From: Larus michahellis
Lineage: Eukaryota > Chordata > Aves > Charadriiformes > Laridae
DNA length: 64,000 bases
Reading direction: 5' to 3'
NCBI RefSeq assembly: GCF_964199755.1
Contig: NC_133897.1
Location: 68,628,661 to 68,692,660, forward strand
Under the pieces are notes generated by a model that worked only from the letters and a program-made list of their open reading frames with translations, ran no database searches and had not been told where the DNA came from. Made by a program: the position numbers and the translations under genes. Positions 21,940 to 39,482 of the stretch are shown here, piece by piece (position 1 is the first letter of the stretch; every line of letters begins with the position of its first letter).

Positions 21940-21981
21940 GCAACACAAGTGGGTAAGGTCTGTCTCTGCTGCCCAGGGGCT

Positions 21982-22629
21982 CTACACCTCTCTTGCCGCA
22001 CACCTCCTCAGGACATCGTCCACAAGCCTTCCCACGAACGCCCTCCTTTCTGATGCAGGCGGCTGGGGCTCGCCTCCGACAGGCTTTACACGCAGTGATC
22101 TGCGCCGGGCTCCTGTCTGGGCAGGGGGCTTGGGACCTGCTGGAGGGACGGGCTGGCGGGACCACTGCGGGCCCATGGAGGAGAGGGCGTCCTTAGCGGG
22201 ACAGCACTGCTTCAGATCTCGTGGTGTGTCTGGTTTTGTGACACCCCTCCCGGAACTCGGTTCGGGGGACAGTGCAGGCCCACGTTGACAGATCCGCTGC
22301 AATACAGAGTCGACTGTGCGACGTGACCTGGTCCTTACACTCAAAGGGCTGTCTAAGGACGTGTCAGAGTCAGCGTTGCTACTGACCCTCCTGGGCAGCT
22401 TGGCACCTTCCTGTCCCCGCTCATGCTGGGGGAAGGTGTGGCCTTCCTCCAGATCTGATCCCGCTCTGCTGCATCGCCCTGATATCAGGGAGATCCTGGA
22501 GCTCTTGGGTGGAGGTGGGCAAGCTGGGCTTCGAGCCTGCAGCGGCGGCTGGGCCAGGCGAGAAGTGTTGATGGCCCCCGGCGGTTTGGGGGCATCCTTC
22601 AACTTGGTCAGGTGTTGCCGAAGCCTTTC
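21982..22629 (-). CDS. 22-kb gene, terminal exon
   Basis: Starts after acceptor ctccttctcag, opens ERLRQHLTKLKDA, and runs 215 codons to TAG. Composition is Pro/Ser/Arg-rich with no recognised domain. Confidence 0.6.
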   Translation of the reverse strand, partial: ERLRQHLTKLKDAPKPPGAINTSRLAQPPLQARSPACPPPPKSSRISLISGRCSRAGSDLEEGHTFPQHERGQEGAKLPRRVSSNADSDTSLDSPLSVRTRSRRTVDSVLQRICQRGPALSPEPSSGRGVTKPDTPRDLKQCCPAKDALSSMGPQWSRQPVPPAGPKPPAQTGARRRSLRVKPVGGEPQPPASERRAFVGRLVDDVLRRCAAREV

Positions 22630-23391
22630 CTGAGAAGGAGACACCAGGTTGTGGCTCGCTGTTGCCTAGACAAGCGCTCGCACCCCTGCGTGCCGAGGCT
22701 TCACGCGGGCGCAGGCCAGGGCTCTGCTTCAGCCGTGCCACGAGGGCAGAAGAGAAAGGCTTCCCTCGGGACTCTGCGTGGCTGCCCATGCCCACCCCAG
22801 CACCTCGCGCCGGCTCAGCTCCGAGCCCGGTAGTCCTTTCCCCGCCACACCGCCCGGCCCCCCCAGCACAGCCCTCGCCTCTGCTGCACCGACCGCCTCC
22901 CCAGCACGCAGCAAGTGAAGCCCCAGCCCTCGGCACCGTGCCGCTGACCGGTGCCCACCAACGCTCGGCTTTGCCTACCTCTTCTCGCCTGGACACTTGC
23001 TGGGCGCGCAGCTTGAGCGTGGTCAGGTACTGCCTGTACTCGTTGAACTCCTTCAGAGTGCAGACCACCTCTGGAGAGGGGAGGGGAGAAACCCCCAAGA
23101 ACAGTCAAGCCAGCAGACTGCCTTCCCCGAAAGAGCCCCAGCCCAGCCGAGGGGAGCTGCTCCTCTGCAGGAGGGGGATCCCTGCTCCCAGGGAACCGCT
23201 TCTATCAGCCCGATGACGTCCAAACCTACTCTGCCCTCACTGGTGACCAGGCCCTTTCTCTGCAGCCTCTGCAAGTTGTCTTTGCGGTTGTGATACTCCT
23301 GCAGATACGGGTCGTGCAGGCTGTTGTACTCCGTGCGCAGCAGGCGACAGTAGGGATCTCCCAGGTCATAAAAGCCTGAGGGCCGTTGAAG
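21982..23391 (-). CDS. Unrecognised spliced gene, three 3' exons (5' end not found)
   Basis: Three exons join in one frame: 23,391-23,230 (54 codons), 23,068-22,979 (30 codons) and 22,629-21,982 (215 codons plus TAG). Each intron is GT-AG and in phase 0. The first two exons encode a conserved-looking motif region with short blocks such as GFYDLGDPYCRLL, LHDPYLQEYHNRKD and CTLKEFNEYRQYLTTLKL. The last exon is rich in Pro, Ser and Arg and probably disordered. The 5' exons and start codon were not found between 23,392 and 27,000. It lies 3.7 kb downstream of TEKT3 on the same strand, so a sperm or ciliary role is possible, but that is only guilt by association. Confidence 0.65.
22979..23068 (-). 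CDS. 22-kb gene, exon b
   Basis: 30 codons between acceptor cctctccagag and donor GAG|GTAGGC. It encodes VVCTLKEFNEYRQYLTTLKL and a short charged end. Confidence 0.6.
23230..23391 (-). CDS. 22-kb gene, exon a
   Basis: 54 codons between acceptor gttcttacag and donor AGA|GTAGGT. It encodes the GFYDLGDPYCRLL and LHDPYLQEYHNRKD blocks and ends LVTSEGR. Confidence 0.6.
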
Positions 23392-23879
23392 CTGTAAGAA
23401 CCATGTTCCAGAGCATGAACAGGGCAGGAGAGAGCAGCAGGGACGAACGCCCTCCCGAGCTCCTCACGCACACAGGGTGGCATTGCCAAACCCGCGAGGT
23501 GTAGCCTAATTCCTGGCTTACTTCCCACCCCGAGGAAACATCTCCCTACTTCGGAGAATCTCCAGCGCTCTTCTCCACCCAGCTCTGGGCAGCTCTGCTA
23601 TGGGCAGCTCTCCTTTCTCTCGGCACCACGGCGCCAGGAGCTTCCCTCGACTCCCCAGCCCCGTCCGATTGAAGGGCTGCAGCCCCCGCTGTAGCGCAGG
23701 TGGCCACAAGGACTTCTCCGAACGATGGGGACCCCATAAAAGGGGAGAGCTTTTCTACCCTTTCCTGCTGCCTTTACCTTTTCCCCCAGCTTTGCTCGGC
23801 ACTTTGCCTACTCGCTACCCTGAGACAACATTTCATCAAATGTTGATGAAATGCTGTCCTTTGTGGGAACTTTGCTCGT
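23392..23879. other. Unassigned; expected location of missing 5' exons
   Basis: A minus-strand frame with a donor-like GGGAA|GTAAGC lies near 23,519, but its phase does not join exon a without a stop. I see no convincing first exon. Confidence 0.3.
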
Positions 23880-24600
23880 TATAACGTACCAAAACACACC
23901 TCCATCCCAGAGGCTACCCGCCTCCAAGGTGCGACCACTCCTCCTTGAGCACACCAATCATAATAAAAGTATTCATGACTCAGGTCACTCAAACTCCACT
24001 TTGAAGATAAAAAATAGTATAAAAATAGCCTGAGAGAGGGGGGATATCAGGGAAGTCACCATCGTGAACAAGGCGAGGAGGACTCCATCACCGACTTCCG
24101 GGATCAGTCGACGGGCTGAGCCTTCCTTCCTCCCCATAGGGACACCTTTGGTAAGACTTGGACTATACTGAGTGCTTCCTCGGGAAACTTAGAAATCTCT
24201 CTAGAGAATCTCTCTCCTACAGTTGTAGCCAGGCTGTACTGTTTATAACTTTGTCGCGCGTTTTGTATATTGAACAACACCTTTCTTCACACGTGCTTTG
24301 CAGACAGTGTGTTTATCACCGGCAGTCCTAAGAACCTATAGATGTGTTGTTTAAATAAACTGCACTGTTTAAGCAGCTAGTCGTTCCGGTTTCTCACTGA
24401 ACGCGACCAAAGACTCGAGAGTGGCCGTGCTAGTTCATGAGCACGACTAGGCTGAAGGTGCAGTCCACTATTAGTGTTTCCAAATCGTAAGAGTTTAATA
24501 CATATTAAACGCCACTGGACTGCTAGTGGCGAATTGGGCATCACTCTGAATTTAAACCTGGCCGCACCTAGCCTCCCACCTCGGTGAGGAGTGTTAGAAC
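23880..24600 (+). repeat. LTR-like element (possible)
   Basis: A TATA-like agtataaaaatag at about 24,015 is followed by an aaataaact poly(A)-like signal near 24,353 and then a long leader-like stretch. This layout resembles a plus-strand avian LTR. I found no second LTR, no clear TG...CA ends and no target duplication. Confidence 0.3.
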
Positions 24601-26295
24601 GCAGGGGGGTCTATTTTCTGCCAAAACCGCTTTGCGTCTTTCACGCAGCACTCCCATATCAAAGGAGCCAACCTGCTGCGAGCTGCTCTGTCGCACCTAC
24701 AGAGGATACAGAGCTAAACCAGCTTTCAGCTACCTTTTTGCCCAAGCAATTCAGTTTTAGACTTTTGGCTTCAGCAGTCCCCGATCTGGCCCCTCTTTCA
24801 GCCTCCTCCAGGGACCCAAGAGTGGCCGCCGATGCTCTGAGGGTGAGGATGCTCATCAAGGCTGGCAGCCGGGAAAGCGGAGCAGGGAAGCATTGCTATC
24901 TGTCATCGAATTTAAAGTTAACCATGGCTCTGTAGTTAATCAAGTTTTATGTACTGGCTCCATAGTGTGGTGGTGCAGCTCCCCACCCCCGCCATCCTTC
25001 AGGCCACTCGGTACTTGGCGTGATCTCCCTCCCAGCCTGGGCCGCAGAACGTGACACAACGGTGTAACATGAAAGAGAAGGTAGAGAGCCACAGAGCAGA
25101 GCACAGTAGTGTGCCCAGTCCCCACAGCTCCTACTGTTTGAAGATGATAACCTCAACGGATCGCTCCTGACACCATATGGATCGTGGCCACAGGGCGGGG
25201 AGTACCAGGACCCTGAAGGCCTACCAAGCTCTGGGGGTGCGTAACCATCGTCCGAGTCGGGCCGGAGTAGAAAAGTACCTGACAAAAGTCAATTGTCTCG
25301 GATCCTGTAAGTAGGGATTCTAGTAAAGACCCTTTGAGCTCTTCTGGATCGCAGCGGGCTGTGGCCAGTAACCGCCCTGAGTTGAGGTACCTCTCAGGCT
25401 GATGCCTCGAGGCCGGGGCGGGAGAAGACCCTTCTCAAGCCTCAACTGTCACCCGTTGAGGAACGCCGAGGCATCGTGAGTATTTACCCTAAATCTGAGA
25501 AACGGAAATTTTAGCTATAGGCTAGTCTCTCTCTCTCTCACCCACCTCTCCACCTGTATGCAGTGAGATACACATTAGCTGTATGGATGGGGATGCTCTT
25601 CTGTCCACCCATGCGTGTACAGGACCTAAAAGCGGCACCTTTTGGCTCACTGGCATTGCCTGCTATTAAGAAATTCCCGACGGCAGACCTGTACGTGTGT
25701 GTGCTTAGATATCATTCAATTATTTTGTTTGCTCACTTTGTGAATCCCTAAGTCAGTTAATGGTTAAATGCTGCTAAAATTCAACCTCTCAATCTACCTT
25801 ACATCATTAATAACTTTTGCTAAATCATAACCGTGTCAAGTGTTTTCATCCGCGACACAATAGTTAAGGATGACTGTAGGTAGTTGCTAAGGAGAGGATC
25901 AAAGGGAATTGTTTGAAGGAACATCTGTAGCCTAATTATTTGGTCTACCTGGGACACTAAGACCTTAACTGAACATCTAATCAAGATGTTTCTCCCAACA
26001 ATGCCACTTTGGCAGTGAATACCCAAGTCCAGGCGTCCTTGACTGAACCGTCTTCACGATAATACTAAAAAACACAGCCGCAGGCCAAGAAGCCCCTTGC
26101 CCAGGTGAAGACCCTTCCTCCAGGCAGGAGCAGTGATTGAAGATATGAGACTGGTGTGTAAATTCCTGAGCAGCCCTTGTAACTGGGAGTGTACTGCCTT
26201 GTGACTTTGGTGTCTAAATACATGGAGGAAACCAGCATGGGCTGTGCTTGATGTGTGGGGATCCACCGAGCACCGGGGCCTGAATAAAATGCAGA
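24601..26295. other. Unassigned sequence
   Basis: No gene or known repeat is recognised. It could include decayed internal sequence of the possible LTR element to the left, but I see no retroviral motif. Confidence 0.35.
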
Positions 26296-26985
26296 GTCTG
26301 CATCAGTGGACAAGGGAAGAGCTACGGATATCATCTATCCGGACTTCTGCAAGGCCTTTGACATGGTCCCTGACAACATCCTTCTCTCTAAGTTGGAGAG
26401 ATACGCATTTGATGGGCAGACTGTTCAGTGGGTAAGGAACTGGCTGGGTGGTCGCATCCAGAGGGTGGTGGTCAATGGCTCGATGTCCAGATGGAGAGGA
26501 GTGACAGGCGGTGTCCCTCAGGGATCCGTACTGGGACCAGTGCTGTTTAATATCTTCATCAATGATTTAGACAGTGGGATCAAGTGCACCCTCAGCAAGT
26601 TTGCAGGTGACACCAAGCTGAGTGGTGCGGTCGACATGCCAGAGGGACGGGTTGTCATCCAGAGGGACCTGGACAAGCTAGAGAGGTGGGCCTGTGCAAA
26701 CCTCATGAAGTTCAAGAAGGCCAAGTGCAAGGTCCTGCACTTGGGTCGGGACAATCCTCCTTATCAATACAGGCTGGGGGTTGATGTGATAGAGCAGCCC
26801 TGCGGAAAAGGACTTGGGGGTGCTGGTTGATGAAAAGCTGAACATGAGCCAACGATGTGCACTTGCAGCCCAGAAGGCCAATCACATCCTGGGCTGCATC
26901 AAAAGAAGTGTGGCCAGCAGGTCGAGAGAGGTGATTCTCCCCCTCTACTCTGCTCTTGTGAGACCCCACCTGGAGTACTGCCATT
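26296..26985 (+). mobile_element. CR1 LINE fragment (reverse transcriptase region)
   Basis: A frame from about 26,306 to 26,830 carries the palm and thumb of a CR1-type reverse transcriptase: [30 protein letters not shown] and then FAGDTKL. The catalytic FADD motif therefore reads FAGD. After a frameshift near 26,810 the sequence continues as [12 protein letters not shown] and ends at RPHLEYC. Both the 5' part and the 3' end (the rest of the ORF and the 3' terminal repeats) are missing. It lies just past the 3' end of TEKT3. Confidence 0.9.
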
Positions 26986-27016
26986 TAACCACAAATTTTA
27001 ACACACCAAATGAGCG

Positions 27017-27022
27017 TTTAAT
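27017..27022 (-). terminator. Possible TEKT3 poly(A) signal (ATTAAA)
   Basis: ATTAAA on the minus strand, about 115 bases downstream of the TEKT3 stop codon and before the CR1 fragment. Confidence 0.35.
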
Positions 27023-27136
27023 TTCTACTCGGGGCTTTCATCAGGAAGTGAAAATCTAATCATGGATTTTCAAAGCATCTTATCAACACTGGGGATCCCT
27101 CCCGCAACAGAGAACGTGAGGTTGGCTGAGCCCAGC

Positions 27137-34177
<7,041 letters not shown>

Positions 34178-34305
34178 CTGGACAACCTATTGGCCCTCGC
34201 TGTGCAACTCAGTGCACACTCTGGGCAACCTAGTGCCCTTCCTGGGCAACTTGATCCCACCCTGGACAACCCCCGGTGCCATCAGTGGGCAACCCAGTAC
34301 AGCCC
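34178..34305. repeat. 21-bp minisatellite, about six copies
   Basis: Degenerate units of the form ctgggcaacctagtgccct start at 34,178, 34,200, 34,221, 34,242, 34,262 and about 34,284. The period of 20-23 bp is centred on 21, so a seven-residue pattern appears in the open frame across it. Confidence 0.75.
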
Positions 34306-37105
34306 TCAGGCATCTGCTCTGGCTAGCCTAAGGGGGTTTCTCTCCAATTTGGGAAAACACCCACCAGCTCTGCTGTGAGCACCTCTGTGGCCCACCGTAT
34401 CCAGAGGAAATGTTTGCATTTGCTTCACCTTACCGCGTTAGATTAACTGTGAGCCCTGTGGATGGCTCATCAAATACTCAGCGCATACATCTGTCTTCTC
34501 ACTGCCTTTCTCAGCTTCCTCTCCTTTTCCCATCTCCTGCGCTCTGTGCACACGCTCACATGGAGCTGGCCTCCATGAGAAAGCCATGCCTCTGCTGCCA
34601 AACATCTGGCATTAAAGGGAACTCCAACTCTTTCGTGTAGACACACGATTGATTTCACTTTAAAAGACATGTCTTCCTTTAGCCAGGTGAAGAATCAACT
34701 TCATCAAACCGAAACGAAAAGTTCAGCACACACATTGCTTTTCTATAGCTAAACCAGAGAAAATAATTGCAGTTAAAGCAAGCCAACCTCTGCCCTTCCG
34801 CAGGACACGCGCACCCCCTCGGACCAGCCCTGCTCTCTGCTCCTTGCACGCTGCCAGCTCCATCTACGCCCGCTCTCGCTCCCTGCCCGGAGCCAACTGT
34901 GTTGAGGTGAATCACTGCATGACCAGGGACACCACTAATTGTTGCAGCAACCACACCCTTTTTGAAGTAGTTGCTAAATCCAGCAATAATCGTTAGATAA
35001 TATTGTAAATGGCCCACGGGTGCTCTGCAGAGCACACAGAGCAGGACTTCCAGGGCAAGCACCCATGAGCACCCTGATGCAGAGAGACAGCAGGGGACAC
35101 CAAAATGGATGAAGCTTTGGTCCCACCAGAGCATCCGGAGCAGCTTTTCAGGTGAAGGGCTCGTGACGTACCTAAAAGCTACAAAGTCGAGGAGAACTGG
35201 CCTGGGTAAAACAGGCAAATTCACATGCTCAGTGACCCTCAAGCAAGAAGTTATCAACTGCACGCAGTAGTAAGTGGTCCCCAAATCCCTCGTGCTCTGG
35301 GTACCACACCAAAGTAAGTAGGCTATTTCCATCATCTCCACTTCTTCAAGTGATTAAACTGGGTTCCCTAATTGTGACAACAACTCCAAGCACCGCAAAT
35401 TTACTAAAACTACAAAACTGCCATTCCTGGTTGTGCTGGGGCATATCCAGTTCTGACGGACACCTGAGACACAGTTTGTCCCAAAGCCTTGAGAATTTTA
35501 GCTCAGAATCAGAAAAGGAAAACCAGGGTGAAACCGTGAGGCTGATGTTAAGCAGGGGGGCCAATTTCCCACACGTCACCCAGGTTTGCCTCGTTGACTA
35601 AACTGCAATTTCAGGAGATACATTCAGATACCCAAGTACAAAAATATCCTGCCAAAAGCTGTCCATCTTTCTGTCGCAGCTCTACATTCTGGCTGTCTGT
35701 TAATCCAGCATTCCTCTGGATCATAAGCTGCCCGTCTGAAAATACCCAGATCCAGATCTTTTACAGCAGCCGTCATGAGTCTACACGGACCCACAACCTT
35801 GCCCAGTCGCAGCAGTTTTACGCCGCTTTTGATTATTCCTCTCTCTCCTGTCAACACCGTACCTGCCCGAAAGGGATCCAGTGTCTAGTCAATCGCGGAA
35901 TCATTTCCAAAAGTCACAGGAATTGATGGAGGACTGGAAAAAAATTAAGCTGTGTGTGGTGCATCCCGTGCTGTCACGCCAAAGGACAAGGATGCTCACA
36001 GGCAGCGCAGGCTCCCGTCTGGCCCAGGGCTACTTGAGGGCTTCGAAGAGGCTACAAGACCTGATCTACAGCAGGCTCCATCTGGCCAGGAAACACAGGA
36101 GACTTTCCCGGGTTTTCCTGGGCTTCCTGCATTCTGGTGAAAACGATGAGTTGTCCATAAAGCATGGAGGGCCAAGGAGTCTGGAGGTGAGGCCTGGGCT
36201 GCTTTGAGCTCTGCACATGGCCAGTGGAAAAAGATGGTTATGGCCACGACTGAGCCCCCGGCTGCCAGAGCAGAGGCTGGGACTGGCTGGAGGAGGGCGG
36301 GGGGGTTGGGCACCAAAATTGGAGGAGAGGGAGAGGGAGAGGAGGCTGAGCAGACTGTCAAGGAGAAAGAGCCAGCTTTGGAGATGGGCAGCCATGGGAG
36401 ATCATCTGGGGCTCTCCCTTTCTCTGCCAAGAGCCTCCCAAAGAGCTTGTGTCCTTTTCCCAAGCTTGGAGAAGCTCCAGTGTTTGTGCCGGCTCCTCCA
36501 CAGCCCCATGCAGCACCTGGAAGCGCCACCATCCTGCTGCTTGGAACTCTACTAGAACACCAAGTCTGCTGGCAGGCACCTCTCTCTCATGTTCCACCTG
36601 ATTTATATCCTTGAACCACTGTGGTCCACTTAGACCACTCCAGATGGAGTCCGCGGTGCCTGCTAATGAAAATGAAAAAGCGGGGTAGAAGAGATGGGTT
36701 TCTTCCCCTGCAAGTGGCAAATATGTCCAGGCTGTTGCAGCAAAAGGCCTTTTCTGACTGTATCCTGAGCAGCCTTCAGAAAAAGGTTAATTCTGGCATG
36801 TTTTGGGGAGAGGAATGGTGCTCAGACTAACAGGCAAGAGGAGGAAAGCTGCTGGGATCTCTGCACGCTGAACCCTCCCCAAGGTGTGCTCCAAAAGGCA
36901 CCTACGGGCCATTTTAATTTGGGGTTTGAGCCAGCGACAGCTGGGATTGTCACCTGCGTCCCCAACAGTGATGTGCCAGCCTCTCACTTTTCCCCAAAAT
37001 CCCACGGCTTCTCCCTGACCTTTGCCTCACGCAACTACAGCCCAAGGCACAATCGCTTTGCATCAGTCCTGGGAGATGGAGGGGGGTGAAGCGCAGTCAG
37101 GGAGT
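34306..37105. other. Unassigned sequence
   Basis: I recognise no gene. A 220-codon minus-strand frame (35,341-34,679) has no known motif and no visible exon structure. Minor purine-rich stretches occur near 36,320. Confidence 0.4.
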
Positions 37106-37697
37106 TGTTACCTGAAATAAAAGCTCTCGAAACCAAAAGTAGTTTAGAGGAGATAGTGCTTTATTCGACGTCGGGTGCCAGGGGGAAAACCCACAAATCT
37201 AGCACACCTTACTGGGGATATTCACCCATTATTTATACACAAAATAGTCTCAGAATTCCGCCTGCCTAATACATAAGCCACCTAGGCTTACATAGTCATC
37301 TTTTTCCACATGTGTGTTAAACTTTGCTGTGTCGGCAAAACACTTCTGCGCAAGCGTGAGCTTCTCGGTGGTCGTTTGGGTAAGGAGACCCTTCCTCACA
37401 TTATCCTTTTGAGGTATTGAGTCGTCTCAGGACAGTAAAAGTCTACTGTAAGTTTGCCAACTTCTTGAGGATGCTAAGGATGTTCCTTGAAGTAGCCACG
37501 GCTCTGTCCTAATGGGTACAGGAGTACATACGTGATGCATAAAAGAGCCTTGAAGTGATTAACGACTTCTTGTTATCCCATCCTGGGTGACGTGCTACTT
37601 CTGTTTGTCTCCTCATTATCACTGTCTGTAACATCAGCTCAGCGACCAACTGTTTTCTCACACAGTCAGAAGGTCAGGAATTAGCTATTTTCTCACA
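37106..37697 (-). repeat. LTR related to ERV-B (solo or orphan)
   Basis: The plus strand starts tgttacctgaaataaaagctctcg, nearly the same as the ERV-B LTR at 19,779, and shares agtagtttaga and ctttattcgacgtcggg. It continues for about 590 bp through a probable U3 and ends near ttttctcaca. No internal retroviral sequence adjoins it and no clear target duplication was found, so the outer end is uncertain (37,662 or 37,697). Confidence 0.65.
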
Positions 37698-37709
37698 CAG
37701 TCAGAAGGT
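37653..37709. repeat. 35-bp tandem duplication at LTR edge
   Basis: ttttctcacacagtcagaag occurs at 37,653 and again at 37,688, a 35-bp period straddling the LTR end. Confidence 0.8.
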
Positions 37710-37739
37710 GGGTAAGAAACAAGCAACATTTTAGTGAGC

Positions 37740-38600
37740 ATACTGTTCTGAACAAAGCAGAGGCCTGTCTGCGGCCACAGGCGGAGGCTCGGGAGGGGCG
37801 GCGCGGCCTGTGCAGCCCCCGTCCGGGCAGCACCTTCCCCGCCCGAAGGCCTGTGAGGGCGGCGGCCCCCGGGCAGGCCGCTGCCGAGCCCGGCCCTCGC
37901 CTGCTCTCCGCCAGGCCCAGAGCGCTGCCCAGCGAGCCCTCCTCCTTCTCCGCAGGCCTCGGGCTGCCGGGCGGGCTTGCGGGGCCACCAGCCGGCTGGG
38001 GCGGCCGTCGGGGCTGCAGCCCCCGCTGCCCTTGCCGCGCCAGCGGCCGCTGCCGGGGGCCGGCGCTGCTCCGGGGCAGCTCGTCGGCGGCTTCCCGCCC
38101 CTGTCAGCCACCGCCGGGGAGCGCCGGCCCCCCCCGGCTCTCGGCCGCCCCTCGGGGGAGCCCAGCCGCCCGCCGGCCGGGCCCTCCGCAGGCACGGACC
38201 GCCCGAGGGTGCCGGGGGAGCGGACACCCCCTCAGGCAGCCGGCGGCCATGGGCAGAGGCGGGGGAAGGCGCCGGCCCTGGGCTGCGGGGCCGAAGGGGG
38301 AACGCGGCCCCCGGGCACCCCCCGCCCGGCCCGGCCCGGAGCCGCCGGCAGCGGCGTCCTCTGGGGCAGCTGGTGCGGGAGCGTCGGGGCCGGGGCGGGA
38401 GCGGCTTTTCTCCGGAGGCAGCGCGGCTCCGCTGGGCCTGCTGCTGCGGTGGGTGACAGCCTCTGCTTTGCCGGGGTTTTGCCTTCTCCCCCGCTCCTTT
38501 CTCCTCCCTTGCTGCAGGCGGCACGGTTTGGATTGCTGCAGGCATTGCCCGGCGCCAGCTCGCCTTGTGCCGGTAAGTTATTCCCAAACAGCCCTTAATG
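37740..38600. promoter_or_regulatory. CpG island
   Basis: Extreme GC and CG density over about 850 bp between the LTR and the duplicated block. Long frames on both strands (up to 327 codons) are a composition effect. A plus-strand donor-like CTGCG|GTGGGT near 38,449 and a small exon candidate at 38,518-38,572 suggest transcription toward copy B. Confidence 0.75.
38518..38572 (+). other. Candidate small exon at CpG-island edge
   Basis: A 55-bp segment bounded by a strong polypyrimidine acceptor (ctcctcccttgctgcag) and a consensus donor GTAAGT at 38,573. Coding content cannot be judged. Confidence 0.35.
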
Positions 38601-39482
38601 CGAGGGGGAAATGGTACTTGAGAGGTAGCTCCTCTGGGGGTGGAGGATGGGAGGGTGTTTGGGTCCATTTGTCAAAGAACTTGTCGCTTTCACGTCAAGG
38701 CAAAGAGAAATGACTGAGGAAACAAAGCCCGTTCTCAGGTAGACATCTCTTGAGCACATAAAAATGAAAAAAGCCCCCCGGCTCGATGCTTTTGCCTGCT
38801 TTTGTTAGCACGGATTATTTTCCCTTGAGCAAGCAATTCTTAGATAGATAAACATATTCTCTTGCTGTTGGAGAAGATCTGTCAAAGTCTGTTCCTGTCT
38901 TCTGTTGACAGCAATATTTCTGGGCATGTTTCTGTGGCTTGTTCTGAGAAGTTTCCTTTCTGTTCCTTCTCTCATTAGAAACAGGAGCAAATAGCCCTTT
39001 GTACATCTTTCTCAGATGCGAATTGTCTGTTTGTTTTCTCCAAGTAGTTTTATGTACTTCATTGACATCTGCGAAGGTCTTCCTAAAGTCCACTGTTGTG
39101 AGTGAGAAGTGAATTGGAGTCTACGGAAATAGGCTTAGAGAAAAAAGTTGTCACTTCTTGAGTTAGTGTTAGGATGTGCTCTGAATTGGGAATTCCGTGG
39201 GTGATCTTATGAGAGCAAGGACGACAAATGTACTCCCTGAGACGTTCTTCGATTAGTGTATGGCACAGCAGGCATCCACAAGTCCATTGAATTCTTTCTG
39301 CTGCTATTGTACGTGTTCTATGTAGAAACATAAGTTAGCAATTTGCAGGGCTTCCTGCAGACTAACTTTGGCTAGATCTAAACTCAAGAGAGCAGAAATA
39401 ATTTTAAAATTGTTTTTTAAATTTTTTTCTCTTGTTGTTTTTTTTCGCTTTCCTGGGCTTTTAATTGGGTTTTACGCCCTGC
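38601..39482. other. Unassigned AT-rich stretch
   Basis: Two minus-strand frames (39,331-39,083 and 39,093-38,815) overlap in different phases and carry no family motif I know. They could be a decayed retrocopy or chance. Confidence 0.35.

Noticed and set aside
23518..23737. First exon for the 22-kb gene
   Set aside because: The donor-like site exists but the only compatible phase contains a stop.
24947..25285. Minus-strand frame near 25 kb as retroviral gag
   Set aside because: No matrix, capsid or zinc-knuckle motif; the link to the possible LTR at 24 kb is not supported.
37685..38713. Frames of 260-330 codons in the second CpG island
   Set aside because: Same composition effect; overlapping frames on both strands and no family motif.
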